Assembly (NCBI GenBank): GCA_963805525.1
Contig: CAWDUT010000004.1
Span: 62,001 to 126,000 of the forward strand
From: DASQFQ01 sp963805525
Lineage (GTDB): Bacteria; Actinomycetota; Thermoleophilia; Solirubrobacterales; Solirubrobacteraceae
Reading direction: 5' to 3'
Length of the DNA: 64,000 nt
A model generated the notes under the pieces. The model worked only from the letters and a program-made list of their open reading frames with translations, was not told the DNA's origin and did no database searches. The first letter of the stretch is position 1, and every line of letters starts with the position of its first letter. Position numbers and translations under genes: made by a program. Positions 33,593 to 41,253 of this stretch are shown here, piece after piece.

Positions 33593-34552
33593 TTGCTCTG
33601 GCCGAACGCGGAGAGCGCGGTCAACTCGGACCCGTGGCTGGTCGCCAACCACGACCGCATCCGGTCGATGCGGCCGCGGGTCCTGGTGGTCAACTTCGTC
33701 CACGGGTTGCGCGAGGCGGCCGCGCGCCAGCGGGTCGAGCGGCTGCGCGCCGTCCTGCGCGAGTCGTCGCGCTGGCAGGGCTACCGCGATCCGGCCGCGC
33801 CGCCGTGCCTCGACTACGACGTCGTCGGCATCGCGGACCTGACCGAGCCGCGCGGCAGGGTCGACCGCAACTCGGCGCGCTTCCCGCGGACCGCCGACGG
33901 CGTCGGCTTCGACTACGCGGCGCTGCACGAGATGCGGCTGCAAGACGGATTGACGCTCGACGAGCTGACGGCGCGCGGGCTGGTCAACGAGGTCTGGCTG
34001 CTGGCCGACCACACCGAGCGCAGCGCGCCGTGGGAGACGGTCGAGGTCAAGCGCGCCTACGACGCCGATTTCCGCCCGCTGCCGCGCTTCGAGGTGTACG
34101 CGGGCAACTCCGGCGAGCACGACGCGCCGTGGCTCGGCCGCAGCCTGCGGATCCTGTTCATCAACTTCGACCGCGGTGTGGGCTGCGCGATGGAGAGCCT
34201 CGGGCACTCGCTCGAGCGGATGGCCTCGTGCGGCGCGATCCCCTACTACGAGCGGTACTTCGACGACTACGTGACCGCGTGCGGCAACGTCCACTTCACA
34301 CCCAACGGCCGCTACGACTACGACCTCGAGAACCCGGAGCGGGTCCTCTCCCCCATCGAGAGCTGGCGCCAGCCAGGTCAGGAGGCGCGTACGTGGACGA
34401 TCGCCGAGCTCGAGCGCTACCGCGATCTGGCGCCCGATTGCATGGGCCGCTGGGTCGTCTACTGGCGCCAGAACATGCCGGGACTGGACAACACGGCGCT
34501 CGACGACGAGGGCCGCCCGATGAAGTCCTGGTGGCCCTTCCTGTTCTATTGA
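33593..34552 (+). CDS. Conserved-looking protein of unknown function
   Basis: 319 residues if started at the TTG at 33593, 10 bp after the chaperonin stop; an ATG at 33668 is an alternative, but SDPWLVANHDRIRS before it looks like real protein. No signal peptide. Notable segments: RVLVVNFVHGLREAA, FEVYAGNSGEHDAPWLG, FINFDRGVGCAMESLGHSLER, HFTPNGRYDYDLENPERV and a tryptophan-rich end MKSWWPFLFY. The ESLGHSLER block has Glu and His spaced as in some metal sites, but I cannot name a family. It may be cotranscribed with the prm genes, though a link is not shown. Confidence 0.6.
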   Translation: MLWPNAESAVNSDPWLVANHDRIRSMRPRVLVVNFVHGLREAAARQRVERLRAVLRESSRWQGYRDPAAPPCLDYDVVGIADLTEPRGRVDRNSARFPRTADGVGFDYAALHEMRLQDGLTLDELTARGLVNEVWLLADHTERSAPWETVEVKRAYDADFRPLPRFEVYAGNSGEHDAPWLGRSLRILFINFDRGVGCAMESLGHSLERMASCGAIPYYERYFDDYVTACGNVHFTPNGRYDYDLENPERVLSPIESWRQPGQEARTWTIAELERYRDLAPDCMGRWVVYWRQNMPGLDNTALDDEGRPMKSWWPFLFY

Positions 34553-34566
34553 GTCGCTAGGGTCCA

Positions 34567-34596
34567 CGACAACCGCGGGCACGGCAGGGGTTGTCG
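34567..34596 (+). terminator. Stem-loop before the subtilase gene
   Basis: CGACAACC (34567-34574) and GGTTGTCG (34589-34596) are perfectly complementary over a 14-base loop. The hairpin lies 15 bp after the stop of the unknown protein and 29 bp before the protease ATG. No U-tract follows. It may end the long prm transcript or act as an operator or leader structure for the protease. Confidence 0.4.
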
Positions 34597-34624
34597 GCTC
34601 GCCAGATTTCCGGGAGGGAAACAC

Positions 34625-36307
34625 ATGCGCAGAGTGCTGTTCGCTGCGCTCGCCGCGTGCGCCTTGGCTGGCGCCGTCGCGAGTGCCGACGGAGCTCCGA
34701 CAGGACCGGGCCGCGAGTACGTGGTGCTCTATGAGCACGGGGCCAGCGGCAAGGCGGCGCGCGCCGCGATCGCCGACGCCGGCGGTCGTGTCGTGAGCGA
34801 GAACGCCGACATCGGCGTCGCCACCGTCCGCTCGAGCAAGGGCTCGTTCGCGAGCGACGTCGCGCGGAGCCGCGCCGTCGTCGGAGCCACCACCAACCGC
34901 ATCATCGGGCACGCCCCGAACGACGCCGCGAAGATCAAGCGCGACCGGGTCGAGAAGGACATCGGGCGCGTCCGCGGCTCGCACGGCAAGGGTCACGCCG
35001 CCAAGGGCGCCGACCCGCTCGCCGATCGCCAGTGGGACATGCAGATGATCCACGCGACGACGTCGGGCTCCTACAAGCGCCAGCAGGCGTCGCACGCGGT
35101 CCGCGTCGGCGTGCTGGACACCGGCATCGACGGCAACCACCCCGACATCAAGCCCAACTTCAACGCGAAGCTGAGCCGGAACTTCACCGTCGACGACCCG
35201 TCGATCGACGGCGCCTGCGACACGGATCCGGACCAGTCGTGCGAGGACCCGTCGAACGTCGACGAGGACGGGCACGGGACCCACGTGGCCTCGACCATCG
35301 CGTCGCCGCTCAACGGCATCGGCATGGCCGGCGTCGCGCCGAAGGCGGAGCTCGTCAACCTGCGCGCCGGCCAGGACTCGGGCTACTTCTTCCTCGGCCC
35401 GACGCTCGACGCGCTGACCTACGCGGGCGATCACGGCATCGATGTCGTGAACATGTCGTACTACATCGATCCGTGGCTCTACAACTGCGCTGCCAACCCG
35501 GCGGACTCGGCGGCCGAGCAGCGCGAGCAGCGGCTCGTGATCGCGGCCACGCAGCGCGCGATCGACTACGCCCGCAACCACGGCGTGACGACGATCGCCG
35601 CGGAGGGCAACGGCCACACGGATCTCGGCAAGCCGATGTCCGACGACAGCTCGCCCGACTATCCGGTCGACGCCGACGGCAACCCGTCCGAGGCGCGGCC
35701 GCGCACGATCGACAACTCGTGCAAGTCGATGCCGACGGAGGCCGATGGCGTCATCGGCGTCACCTCGGTCGGTCCGTCGGGACGCAAGGCCTACTACTCC
35801 GACTACGGCCTCGAGCAGGCCGACGTCTCCGCCCCCGGCGGTGACTCGCGCGACACCCCCGACGGCTCGCGCAAGATCGAGAACACGATCCTCGCCGCCT
35901 ACCCGAAGGGCGTCGGCGTCGCGGCCGGCACCATCGACCCGGCGACGGGCGAGCCGACCACCCCGGCGGTCATCAAGGACGGCGGGGCGTACTACCAGTA
36001 CATCCAGGGCACCTCGATGGCCTCGCCGCACGCGGTCGGCGTCGCGGCGCTGATCGTCGCCGAGTACGGCAAGCGCGACAAGCGCAACGGCGGCGTGACG
36101 ATGGATCCGGCCCAGGTCGAGCGGACCCTCAAGCGGACCGCGACGGACCACGCCTGCCCGCCCGGCGGCGTGCAGACGTACCCCGGCCTGCCCGTGCCGC
36201 CCGACACCACGGACTACACGGCGCGCTGCGAAGGCTCAGCGCAGCGCAACGGGTTCTACGGCGACGGCATCGTCGACGCCCTCGCGGCCGTCAGCGGCCG
36301 CCGCTAG
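34625..36307 (+). CDS. Secreted subtilisin-family (S8) serine protease
   Basis: 560 residues. The ATG follows GGGAGGG. A signal peptide (VLFAALAACALAGAVASA) leads into an I9-type propeptide (EYVVLYEHGASGKAARAAI). The catalytic triad is visible: Asp in VLDTGIDGNHPD, His in DGHGTHVAS, Ser in GTSMASPHAVG. The oxyanion Asn is likely that in AAEGNGHTD. Several inserts of acidic, Asp-rich sequence probably bind calcium. It should be exported and degrade extracellular protein, together with the M36 enzyme at 18871-22245. A strong hairpin follows the stop. Confidence 0.93.
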   Translation: MRRVLFAALAACALAGAVASADGAPTGPGREYVVLYEHGASGKAARAAIADAGGRVVSENADIGVATVRSSKGSFASDVARSRAVVGATTNRIIGHAPNDAAKIKRDRVEKDIGRVRGSHGKGHAAKGADPLADRQWDMQMIHATTSGSYKRQQASHAVRVGVLDTGIDGNHPDIKPNFNAKLSRNFTVDDPSIDGACDTDPDQSCEDPSNVDEDGHGTHVASTIASPLNGIGMAGVAPKAELVNLRAGQDSGYFFLGPTLDALTYAGDHGIDVVNMSYYIDPWLYNCAANPADSAAEQREQRLVIAATQRAIDYARNHGVTTIAAEGNGHTDLGKPMSDDSSPDYPVDADGNPSEARPRTIDNSCKSMPTEADGVIGVTSVGPSGRKAYYSDYGLEQADVSAPGGDSRDTPDGSRKIENTILAAYPKGVGVAAGTIDPATGEPTTPAVIKDGGAYYQYIQGTSMASPHAVGVAALIVAEYGKRDKRNGGVTMDPAQVERTLKRTATDHACPPGGVQTYPGLPVPPDTTDYTARCEGSAQRNGFYGDGIVDALAAVSGRR

Positions 36308-36320
36308 GCGAACCAGGGAC

Positions 36321-36352
36321 GGCGTGCCGTGGCCTCCGGGCCGCGGCACGCC
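36321..36352. terminator. Strong hairpin between convergent genes (bidirectional terminator)
   Basis: GGCGTGCCG (36321-36329) pairs with CGGCACGCC (36344-36352), 9 bp. Inside it, GGCC (36331-36334) pairs with GGCC (36339-36342) around TCCG. The hairpin fills the 53-bp gap between the convergent subtilase (ends 36307) and nucleoside hydrolase (ends 36361) genes. Confidence 0.75.
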
Positions 36353-36360
36353 TCGCCCTT

Positions 36361-37281
36361 TCAGAGCGCGGCGAGCACGAGGTCCCAGAAGCGCGGGGCG
36401 TCGAGCTCCATCGCCACGCGGGCGTTGGGCGGGCGCTTCAGCACGCCGTTGAGATCGGCCACGGTCGCGCCGCGCGTCCAGCGCCCCTCGGTCTCGATCG
36501 CGACGAACGCGTCGGCGCTGCGGATCAGCGTCGGGTCGATCAGCAGCGCGACCGTGCACGGGTCGTGGACCGGCGGCGCGAACTCGCCGTGCACGCGTTC
36601 GTAGCGGCTGCCGAAGAACGCCATCCAGCCCTCGAGCGCGCGCGCCGGCTCGCCCGGCAGCGCCCGCACGCGCTCGAGCACCTCGGTCGTGGCCCGCGCC
36701 TGGTGGGTGAGGTTGAGGCCGATCATCGTCACCGGGAGCCCGCTCTCGAACACGATCGCCGCCGCCTCGGGGTCGACGTAGATGTTGAACTCGGCCAGCG
36801 GCGTGACGTTGCCGCGGCCGGTCGAGCCGCCCATCAGCACGATCTCCCGGATCCGCTCGTGCAGGTCCGGGCGGGCGGAGAGCAGCTGCGCGACGTTGGT
36901 GAGCGGGCCGGTGGGGACGAGCGTGACCGGCTCGGGCGCCGCCTCCAGCGTGTCGACCATCAGCTCGATCGCGCCGCGCGGGTCGAGCGGCGCCTCGCCG
37001 GTGGTCAGCTCGTAGCCGTCGAGGCCGGTCTCGCCGTGGATGTCCGGCGCCGTCACCAGCTCGCCGCGCAGCGGGCCGGCCGCGCCGGCGGCGATCGGGA
37101 CATCCTCGAGCTCGGCCAGCGCGGCGACGCGGCGCGCGTTCAGCGTCGCCAGCTCAAGCGGGCAATTGCCCGCCACGGTGGTGACGGCGAGCAGGTCGAT
37201 CTCATCGTTGCCCGCCGCCAGCAGCAGCGCAACGGCGTCGTCGTGGCCGGGATCGCAGTCGAGGATGATCGGCGTCGCCAT
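36361..37281 (-). CDS. Nucleoside hydrolase (IUNH family)
   Basis: 306 residues from the ATG at 37281. The N-terminal calcium-binding signature ILDCDPGHDDAVALLLA is exact for inosine/uridine-preferring nucleoside hydrolases. VTLVPTGPLTNVAQLL, ADIHGETG-like PDIHGETGLDGY, EIVLMGGSTGRGN, AEFNIYVDPEAA and the late HDPCTVALLIDP complete the active site. It cleaves ribonucleosides to base plus ribose. Its ATG overlaps the stop of the small upstream gene by 1 bp, placing it at the end of a phosphoketolase-acetate kinase operon. Confidence 0.94.
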   Translation of the reverse strand: MATPIILDCDPGHDDAVALLLAAGNDEIDLLAVTTVAGNCPLELATLNARRVAALAELEDVPIAAGAAGPLRGELVTAPDIHGETGLDGYELTTGEAPLDPRGAIELMVDTLEAAPEPVTLVPTGPLTNVAQLLSARPDLHERIREIVLMGGSTGRGNVTPLAEFNIYVDPEAAAIVFESGLPVTMIGLNLTHQARATTEVLERVRALPGEPARALEGWMAFFGSRYERVHGEFAPPVHDPCTVALLIDPTLIRSADAFVAIETEGRWTRGATVADLNGVLKRPPNARVAMELDAPRFWDLVLAAL

Positions 37282-37580
37282 CAGGGGTCGACGGTTTCGA
37301 TCACCTCGTAGACGCCGGAGACGTACTCGTTCTCCACGAACGCCGAGATGGCCCCGACGCGCGCCCGCTCCTGCTCCTCGGCCTCGCCGCGCCACTTGTG
37401 GAAGTCGTCCTTCGTGAGGTCGAACAGCCCGAACGAGATGATCTCGTCCTCGTCGCGGATGTTGCGCGCGTGGTAGGCGCGCTGGAAGCCCGGCGGCGGG
37501 TTGTCGCCCGGGTCCCACGCGCGGCGGAACTGCTCCCAGGCGCCCGGCTTCAGGCGACGGGCGGTGAAGAAGACGAGCAT
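37281..37580 (-). CDS. Small dimeric alpha/beta-barrel-like protein, function unknown
   Basis: 99 residues from the ATG at 37580, with GGAGG 5 bases upstream. The pattern LVFFTARRLKPGAWEQFRRAW, then EDEIISFGLFDLTKDDFHKWRG, resembles the ferredoxin-like strands of ABM/Dabb small proteins. No catalytic residues can be assigned. It is coupled on both sides: its ATG overlaps the acetate kinase stop by 1 bp and its stop overlaps the nucleoside hydrolase start by 1 bp. Confidence 0.8.
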   Translation of the reverse strand: MLVFFTARRLKPGAWEQFRRAWDPGDNPPPGFQRAYHARNIRDEDEIISFGLFDLTKDDFHKWRGEAEEQERARVGAISAFVENEYVSGVYEVIETVDP

Positions 37581-38758
37581 CACGACCTCCGTTGGAGGAT
37601 GGCGGGCTGCAGCTGCGCCCCATCCTCCCACGACGCGCGTGGTGAGCCCGCGACGCCGGCGGCGGCGCGGGCGATCGACCACTCCTCCTGCGCGCGGGCG
37701 ATCAAGACGCGCACCGGCGAGCCGGGCGCCGCCACGTCGCAGTCGAGCCGCGGGCCGGTGTTGCGCTCGCCGTCGAGCGCCACGCCCAGGAACGCGAACG
37801 GCTCCAGCACCGCCGCGCGCACCTCCGCCGAGTGCTCGCCGACGCCGGCCGTGAAGACGACGGCGTCGAGCCCGCCGAGCGCGCCCAGCATCGCGCCGAG
37901 GTGGAAGCGCAGGCGGTGGACGTAGACGTCGAACGCGAGCCGCGCGTGCTCGTCGCCGCGGTCGCGCGCGGCGACCACCTCGCGCAGGTCGCCGGAGACG
38001 CCCGAGAGCCCGCGCAGGCCGGAGCCGTGGTGCAGGAGCGCGTCGAGGCCGTCGACCGACGCGCCCGGCTCCCGCAGCAGGTGCAGCAGCAGCCCCGGGT
38101 CGAGCGAGCCCGCGCGCGTGCCCATCACCACGCCCTCGAGCGGCGTGAAGCCCATCGTCGTGTCGACGCTGCGGCCGCCGCGGATCGCCGCCAGCGAGCA
38201 GCCCGAGCCGAGATGGCAGGTGATCAGCCGCAACTCGCCGACCGGCCGCCCGAGCAGGTGCGCCGCGCGCTGCGCCGCGTACTCGTGGTTGATCCCGTGG
38301 AAGCCGTAGCGGCGCAGCCCGCGGTCGGCCCACTCGTGCGGGCCGGCGTAGGTCCGCGCCGCCGGGGCGAGGCGGGAGTGGAAGGCGGTGTCGAACACCG
38401 CGACCTGCGCGGCGCCCGCGAAGCATTCCTCCGCCACCGCGACGCCCTCGAGCCCCGCCGCGTTGTGCAGCGGCGCGAGCTCGCTCACCTCGCGCACGGC
38501 CGCCTTGACCTCGTCGGTCAGCAGCGCCGGCGCATGCAGGCGCGGCCCGCCGTGCACGATCCGGTGCCCGACCGCGTCGACGTCGTCCGGCAGGTCGCGC
38601 AGCAGCTCGCGGGCGGCCGCGCCGCGGTCGCCCGGGTCGCGGTCGACCGCGCCCGCCCACACCGGCGCGCCGGGCACGGCGAGCGCCGCGCCCGGCTCGA
38701 CCTCGTACAGGGCCGCCTTCAGCGAGCTCGACCCGGCGTTGAGCGCGAGCGCCCTCAC
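37580..38758 (-). CDS. ackA: Acetate kinase
   Basis: 392 residues from the GTG at 38758, chosen because the protein then begins RALALNAGSSSLKAALYE, the usual N-terminus; an ATG at 38770 would add four residues. The signatures AVFDTAFHSRLAP, YGFHGINHEYAA, CHLGSGCSLAAI and VFTAGVGEHSAEVR are all present. It makes ATP and acetate from acetyl phosphate. The start overlaps the stop of phosphoketolase by 4 bp, so the acetyl phosphate formed by that enzyme is used at once for ATP. Confidence 0.96.
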   Translation of the reverse strand: MRALALNAGSSSLKAALYEVEPGAALAVPGAPVWAGAVDRDPGDRGAAARELLRDLPDDVDAVGHRIVHGGPRLHAPALLTDEVKAAVREVSELAPLHNAAGLEGVAVAEECFAGAAQVAVFDTAFHSRLAPAARTYAGPHEWADRGLRRYGFHGINHEYAAQRAAHLLGRPVGELRLITCHLGSGCSLAAIRGGRSVDTTMGFTPLEGVVMGTRAGSLDPGLLLHLLREPGASVDGLDALLHHGSGLRGLSGVSGDLREVVAARDRGDEHARLAFDVYVHRLRFHLGAMLGALGGLDAVVFTAGVGEHSAEVRAAVLEPFAFLGVALDGERNTGPRLDCDVAAPGSPVRVLIARAQEEWSIARAAAGVAGSPRASWEDGAQLQPAILQRRS

Positions 38759-41145
38759 GCCGCCGGCCATGCCCACCCGAGCACCTCGGGCATGTCGACG
38801 CCGTGCTCGTGCACGTACAGCTTGTGCTCGATGTGCTTGTCGCGCATCGCGTGCCGTACGTAGACCGCGCCGTGCCCGAGCCGCGGCACGCGGTCGATCG
38901 CGTCGCAGACGAGGCTGAAGCGGTCGATCTCGTTCAGCACGCACATGTCGAAAGGCGTCGTGGTCGTGCCCTCCTCCTTGTAGCCGCGCACGTGCAGGTT
39001 GCGGTGGTTCGTCCGCCGGTAGGTCAGCCGGTGGATCAGCCACGGGTAGCCGTGGTAGGCGAACACGATCGGCTTGTCGGGCGTGAAGATGGCGTCGAAC
39101 TCGCGGTCCGACAGCCCGTGCGGGTGCTCCGTCTCGGGCTGCAGCGTCATCAGGTCGACGACGTTGACCACGCGCACCCGCAGCTGCGGGAGCTCGCGGC
39201 GCAGGATGTCGACCGCCGCGAGCGTCTCGAGCGTCGGCACGTCGCCGGCGCACGCCATCACGATGTCGGGCTCGTCGTCCTCGTCGTTGCTCGCCCAGTC
39301 CCAGATCCCGACGCCCTTCGTGCAGTGGCGGATCGCCGCGTCGATGTCGAGGAACTGCGGCGCCGGCTGCTTGCCGGCGACGATCACGTTGACCAGGTCT
39401 CGGCTACGCAGGCACCGGTCGGCGACCGCCAGCAGCGTGTTGGCGTCCGGCGGCAGCCACACGCGCACGATGTCGGCCTTCTTGTTGACCACGTGGTCGA
39501 TGAAGCCCGGGTCCTGGTGGCTGAAGCCGTTGTGGTCCTGCCGCCAGACGTGCGAGGTCAGCAGGTAGTTGAGCGAGGCGATCGGCGCGCGCCAGCCCAG
39601 CTCGCGCGTGGTCTTCAGCCACTTCGCGTGCTGGTTGAACATCGAGTCGATGATGTGGATGAACGCCTCGTAGCACGAGAACAGCCCGTGGCGGCCGGTC
39701 AGCAGGTAGCCCTCGAGCCAGCCCTGGCAGGTGTGCTCGGAGAGGATCTCCATCACGCGCCCGTCGGCGGCCAGGTCCTCGTCGCCGGGGAGCTCGCGCG
39801 CCAGCCACGTCTTGGCGGTCGTGTCGTAGACCTGCTGGAGGCGGTTGGAGGCGTTCTCGTCCGGCGCGAACATGCGGAAGTTGCCCTCCGCGAGGTTGCG
39901 GCGCATGACCGCGTCGAGGAAGCCGCCGAGCACCTTCGTGGCCTCGCCCGTCGTCGCGCCCGGCGACGGCACGTCGACCGCGAAGTCGCGGAACTCGGGC
40001 ATCCGCAGGCTGCGCAGCAGCTTGCCGCCGTTGGCGTGCGGGTTCGCGCCCATGCGCCGGTCGCCCTCGGGGGCGAGCGCGCGCAGCTCGGGCACGAGCC
40101 GGCCGTCGGCGTCGAACAGCTCCTCGGGCCGGTAGCCGCGCATCCAGGCCTCGAGCTGCTCGAGGTGGTCGGGCCGGCTCGCAAGCGCGGCCAGCGGCAC
40201 CTGATGCGAGCGCCAGGAGTCCTCGGTCTGGAGCCCGTCGACCTCCTTCGGCCCGGTCCAGCCCTTGGGCGTCCGCAGCACGATCATCGGCCAGCGCGGG
40301 CGGTCCGCCCGTCCGCTGGCGCGCGCCTCGGCCTGGACCTCGGCGATCTCGTCGAGCGCGGTGTCGAGCGTCTCCGCCATCTGGCGGTGGACGAGCTCGG
40401 GGTCGGAGCCCTCGACGAAGTACGGCTTCCAGCCGTAGCCGACCAGCAGGCTCTCGAGCTCCTCGGGCTCGATCCGCGCGAGCACGGCCGGGTTGGAGAT
40501 CTTGTAGCCGTTGAGGTGCAGGATGGGCAGCACGGCGCCGTCGCGGATCGGGTCGAGGAACTTGTTCGAGTGCCAGCTCGCGGCGAGCGGGCCGGTCTCG
40601 GCCTCGCCGTCGCCGATCACGCACGCGGCCACCAGGTCCGGGTTGTCGAACACCGCGCCGAACGCGTGCGAGAGCGCGTAGCCGAGCTCGCCGCCCTCGT
40701 GGATCGAGCCGGGAACCTCGGCCGCGACGTGGCTCGGGACGCCGCCGGGGAACGAGAACTGCTTGAACAGCCGCCGCATCCCGTCCGCGTCCTCGGAGAT
40801 GTCGGGGTAGATCTCGCTGTAGGTGCCCTCGAGGTACGTGTTCGCGACGAGGCCCGGGCCGCCGTGGCCCGGCCCGGTGATGTAGATCGCGTTCAGGTCG
40901 CGCTGCCGGATCGCGCGGTTGAGGTGCACGTAGATCAGGTTCAGCCCCGGGGTCGTGCCCCAGTGGCCGAGCAGCCGCGGCTTGACGTGCTCGAGCGCGA
41001 GCGGCTCGCGCAGCAGCGGGTTGGCCTTCAGGTAGATCTGCCCGACGGACAGGTAGTTGGCCGCGCGCCAGTACGCGTCCATGCGGGCCAGCTCGGCCGC
41101 GTCGAGGGTCGTGTCGGCGACGGGCGCAATGCTCGTGACTGCCAT
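38755..41145 (-). CDS. xfp: Xylulose-5-phosphate/fructose-6-phosphate phosphoketolase
   Basis: 796 residues from the ATG at 41145, preceded by AAGGAAGG. The N-terminus YWRAANYLSVGQIYLKANPLL, the thiamine-diphosphate motif VIGDGEAETGPLAASWHSNKFL, GHWGTTPGLNLIYVHLNR and the late QDHNGFSHQDPGFIDHVVNK are diagnostic. It splits xylulose-5-P (and often fructose-6-P) with phosphate into acetyl phosphate plus glyceraldehyde-3-P (or erythrose-4-P). First gene of an operon with acetate kinase, a small unknown protein and nucleoside hydrolase, divergent from a GH127 gene. Confidence 0.97.
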   Translation of the reverse strand: MAVTSIAPVADTTLDAAELARMDAYWRAANYLSVGQIYLKANPLLREPLALEHVKPRLLGHWGTTPGLNLIYVHLNRAIRQRDLNAIYITGPGHGGPGLVANTYLEGTYSEIYPDISEDADGMRRLFKQFSFPGGVPSHVAAEVPGSIHEGGELGYALSHAFGAVFDNPDLVAACVIGDGEAETGPLAASWHSNKFLDPIRDGAVLPILHLNGYKISNPAVLARIEPEELESLLVGYGWKPYFVEGSDPELVHRQMAETLDTALDEIAEVQAEARASGRADRPRWPMIVLRTPKGWTGPKEVDGLQTEDSWRSHQVPLAALASRPDHLEQLEAWMRGYRPEELFDADGRLVPELRALAPEGDRRMGANPHANGGKLLRSLRMPEFRDFAVDVPSPGATTGEATKVLGGFLDAVMRRNLAEGNFRMFAPDENASNRLQQVYDTTAKTWLARELPGDEDLAADGRVMEILSEHTCQGWLEGYLLTGRHGLFSCYEAFIHIIDSMFNQHAKWLKTTRELGWRAPIASLNYLLTSHVWRQDHNGFSHQDPGFIDHVVNKKADIVRVWLPPDANTLLAVADRCLRSRDLVNVIVAGKQPAPQFLDIDAAIRHCTKGVGIWDWASNDEDDEPDIVMACAGDVPTLETLAAVDILRRELPQLRVRVVNVVDLMTLQPETEHPHGLSDREFDAIFTPDKPIVFAYHGYPWLIHRLTYRRTNHRNLHVRGYKEEGTTTTPFDMCVLNEIDRFSLVCDAIDRVPRLGHGAVYVRHAMRDKHIEHKLYVHEHGVDMPEVLGWAWPAA

Positions 41146-41253
41146 GACCAGCCTTCCTTGGGGAGAGGAGTGCGAGAGAGCGCGCGAAGCTAGGCGAGGT
41201 CGCGCGCGCGACGCAAGGTGGCGGGGCACTCGGTTGCGACAATCGGGGGGATC

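Noticed and set aside
30445..33693. Very long minus-strand frame opposite the dehydrogenase and chaperonin genes
   Set aside because: Composition typical of an antisense shadow and it covers clear genes on the + strand.
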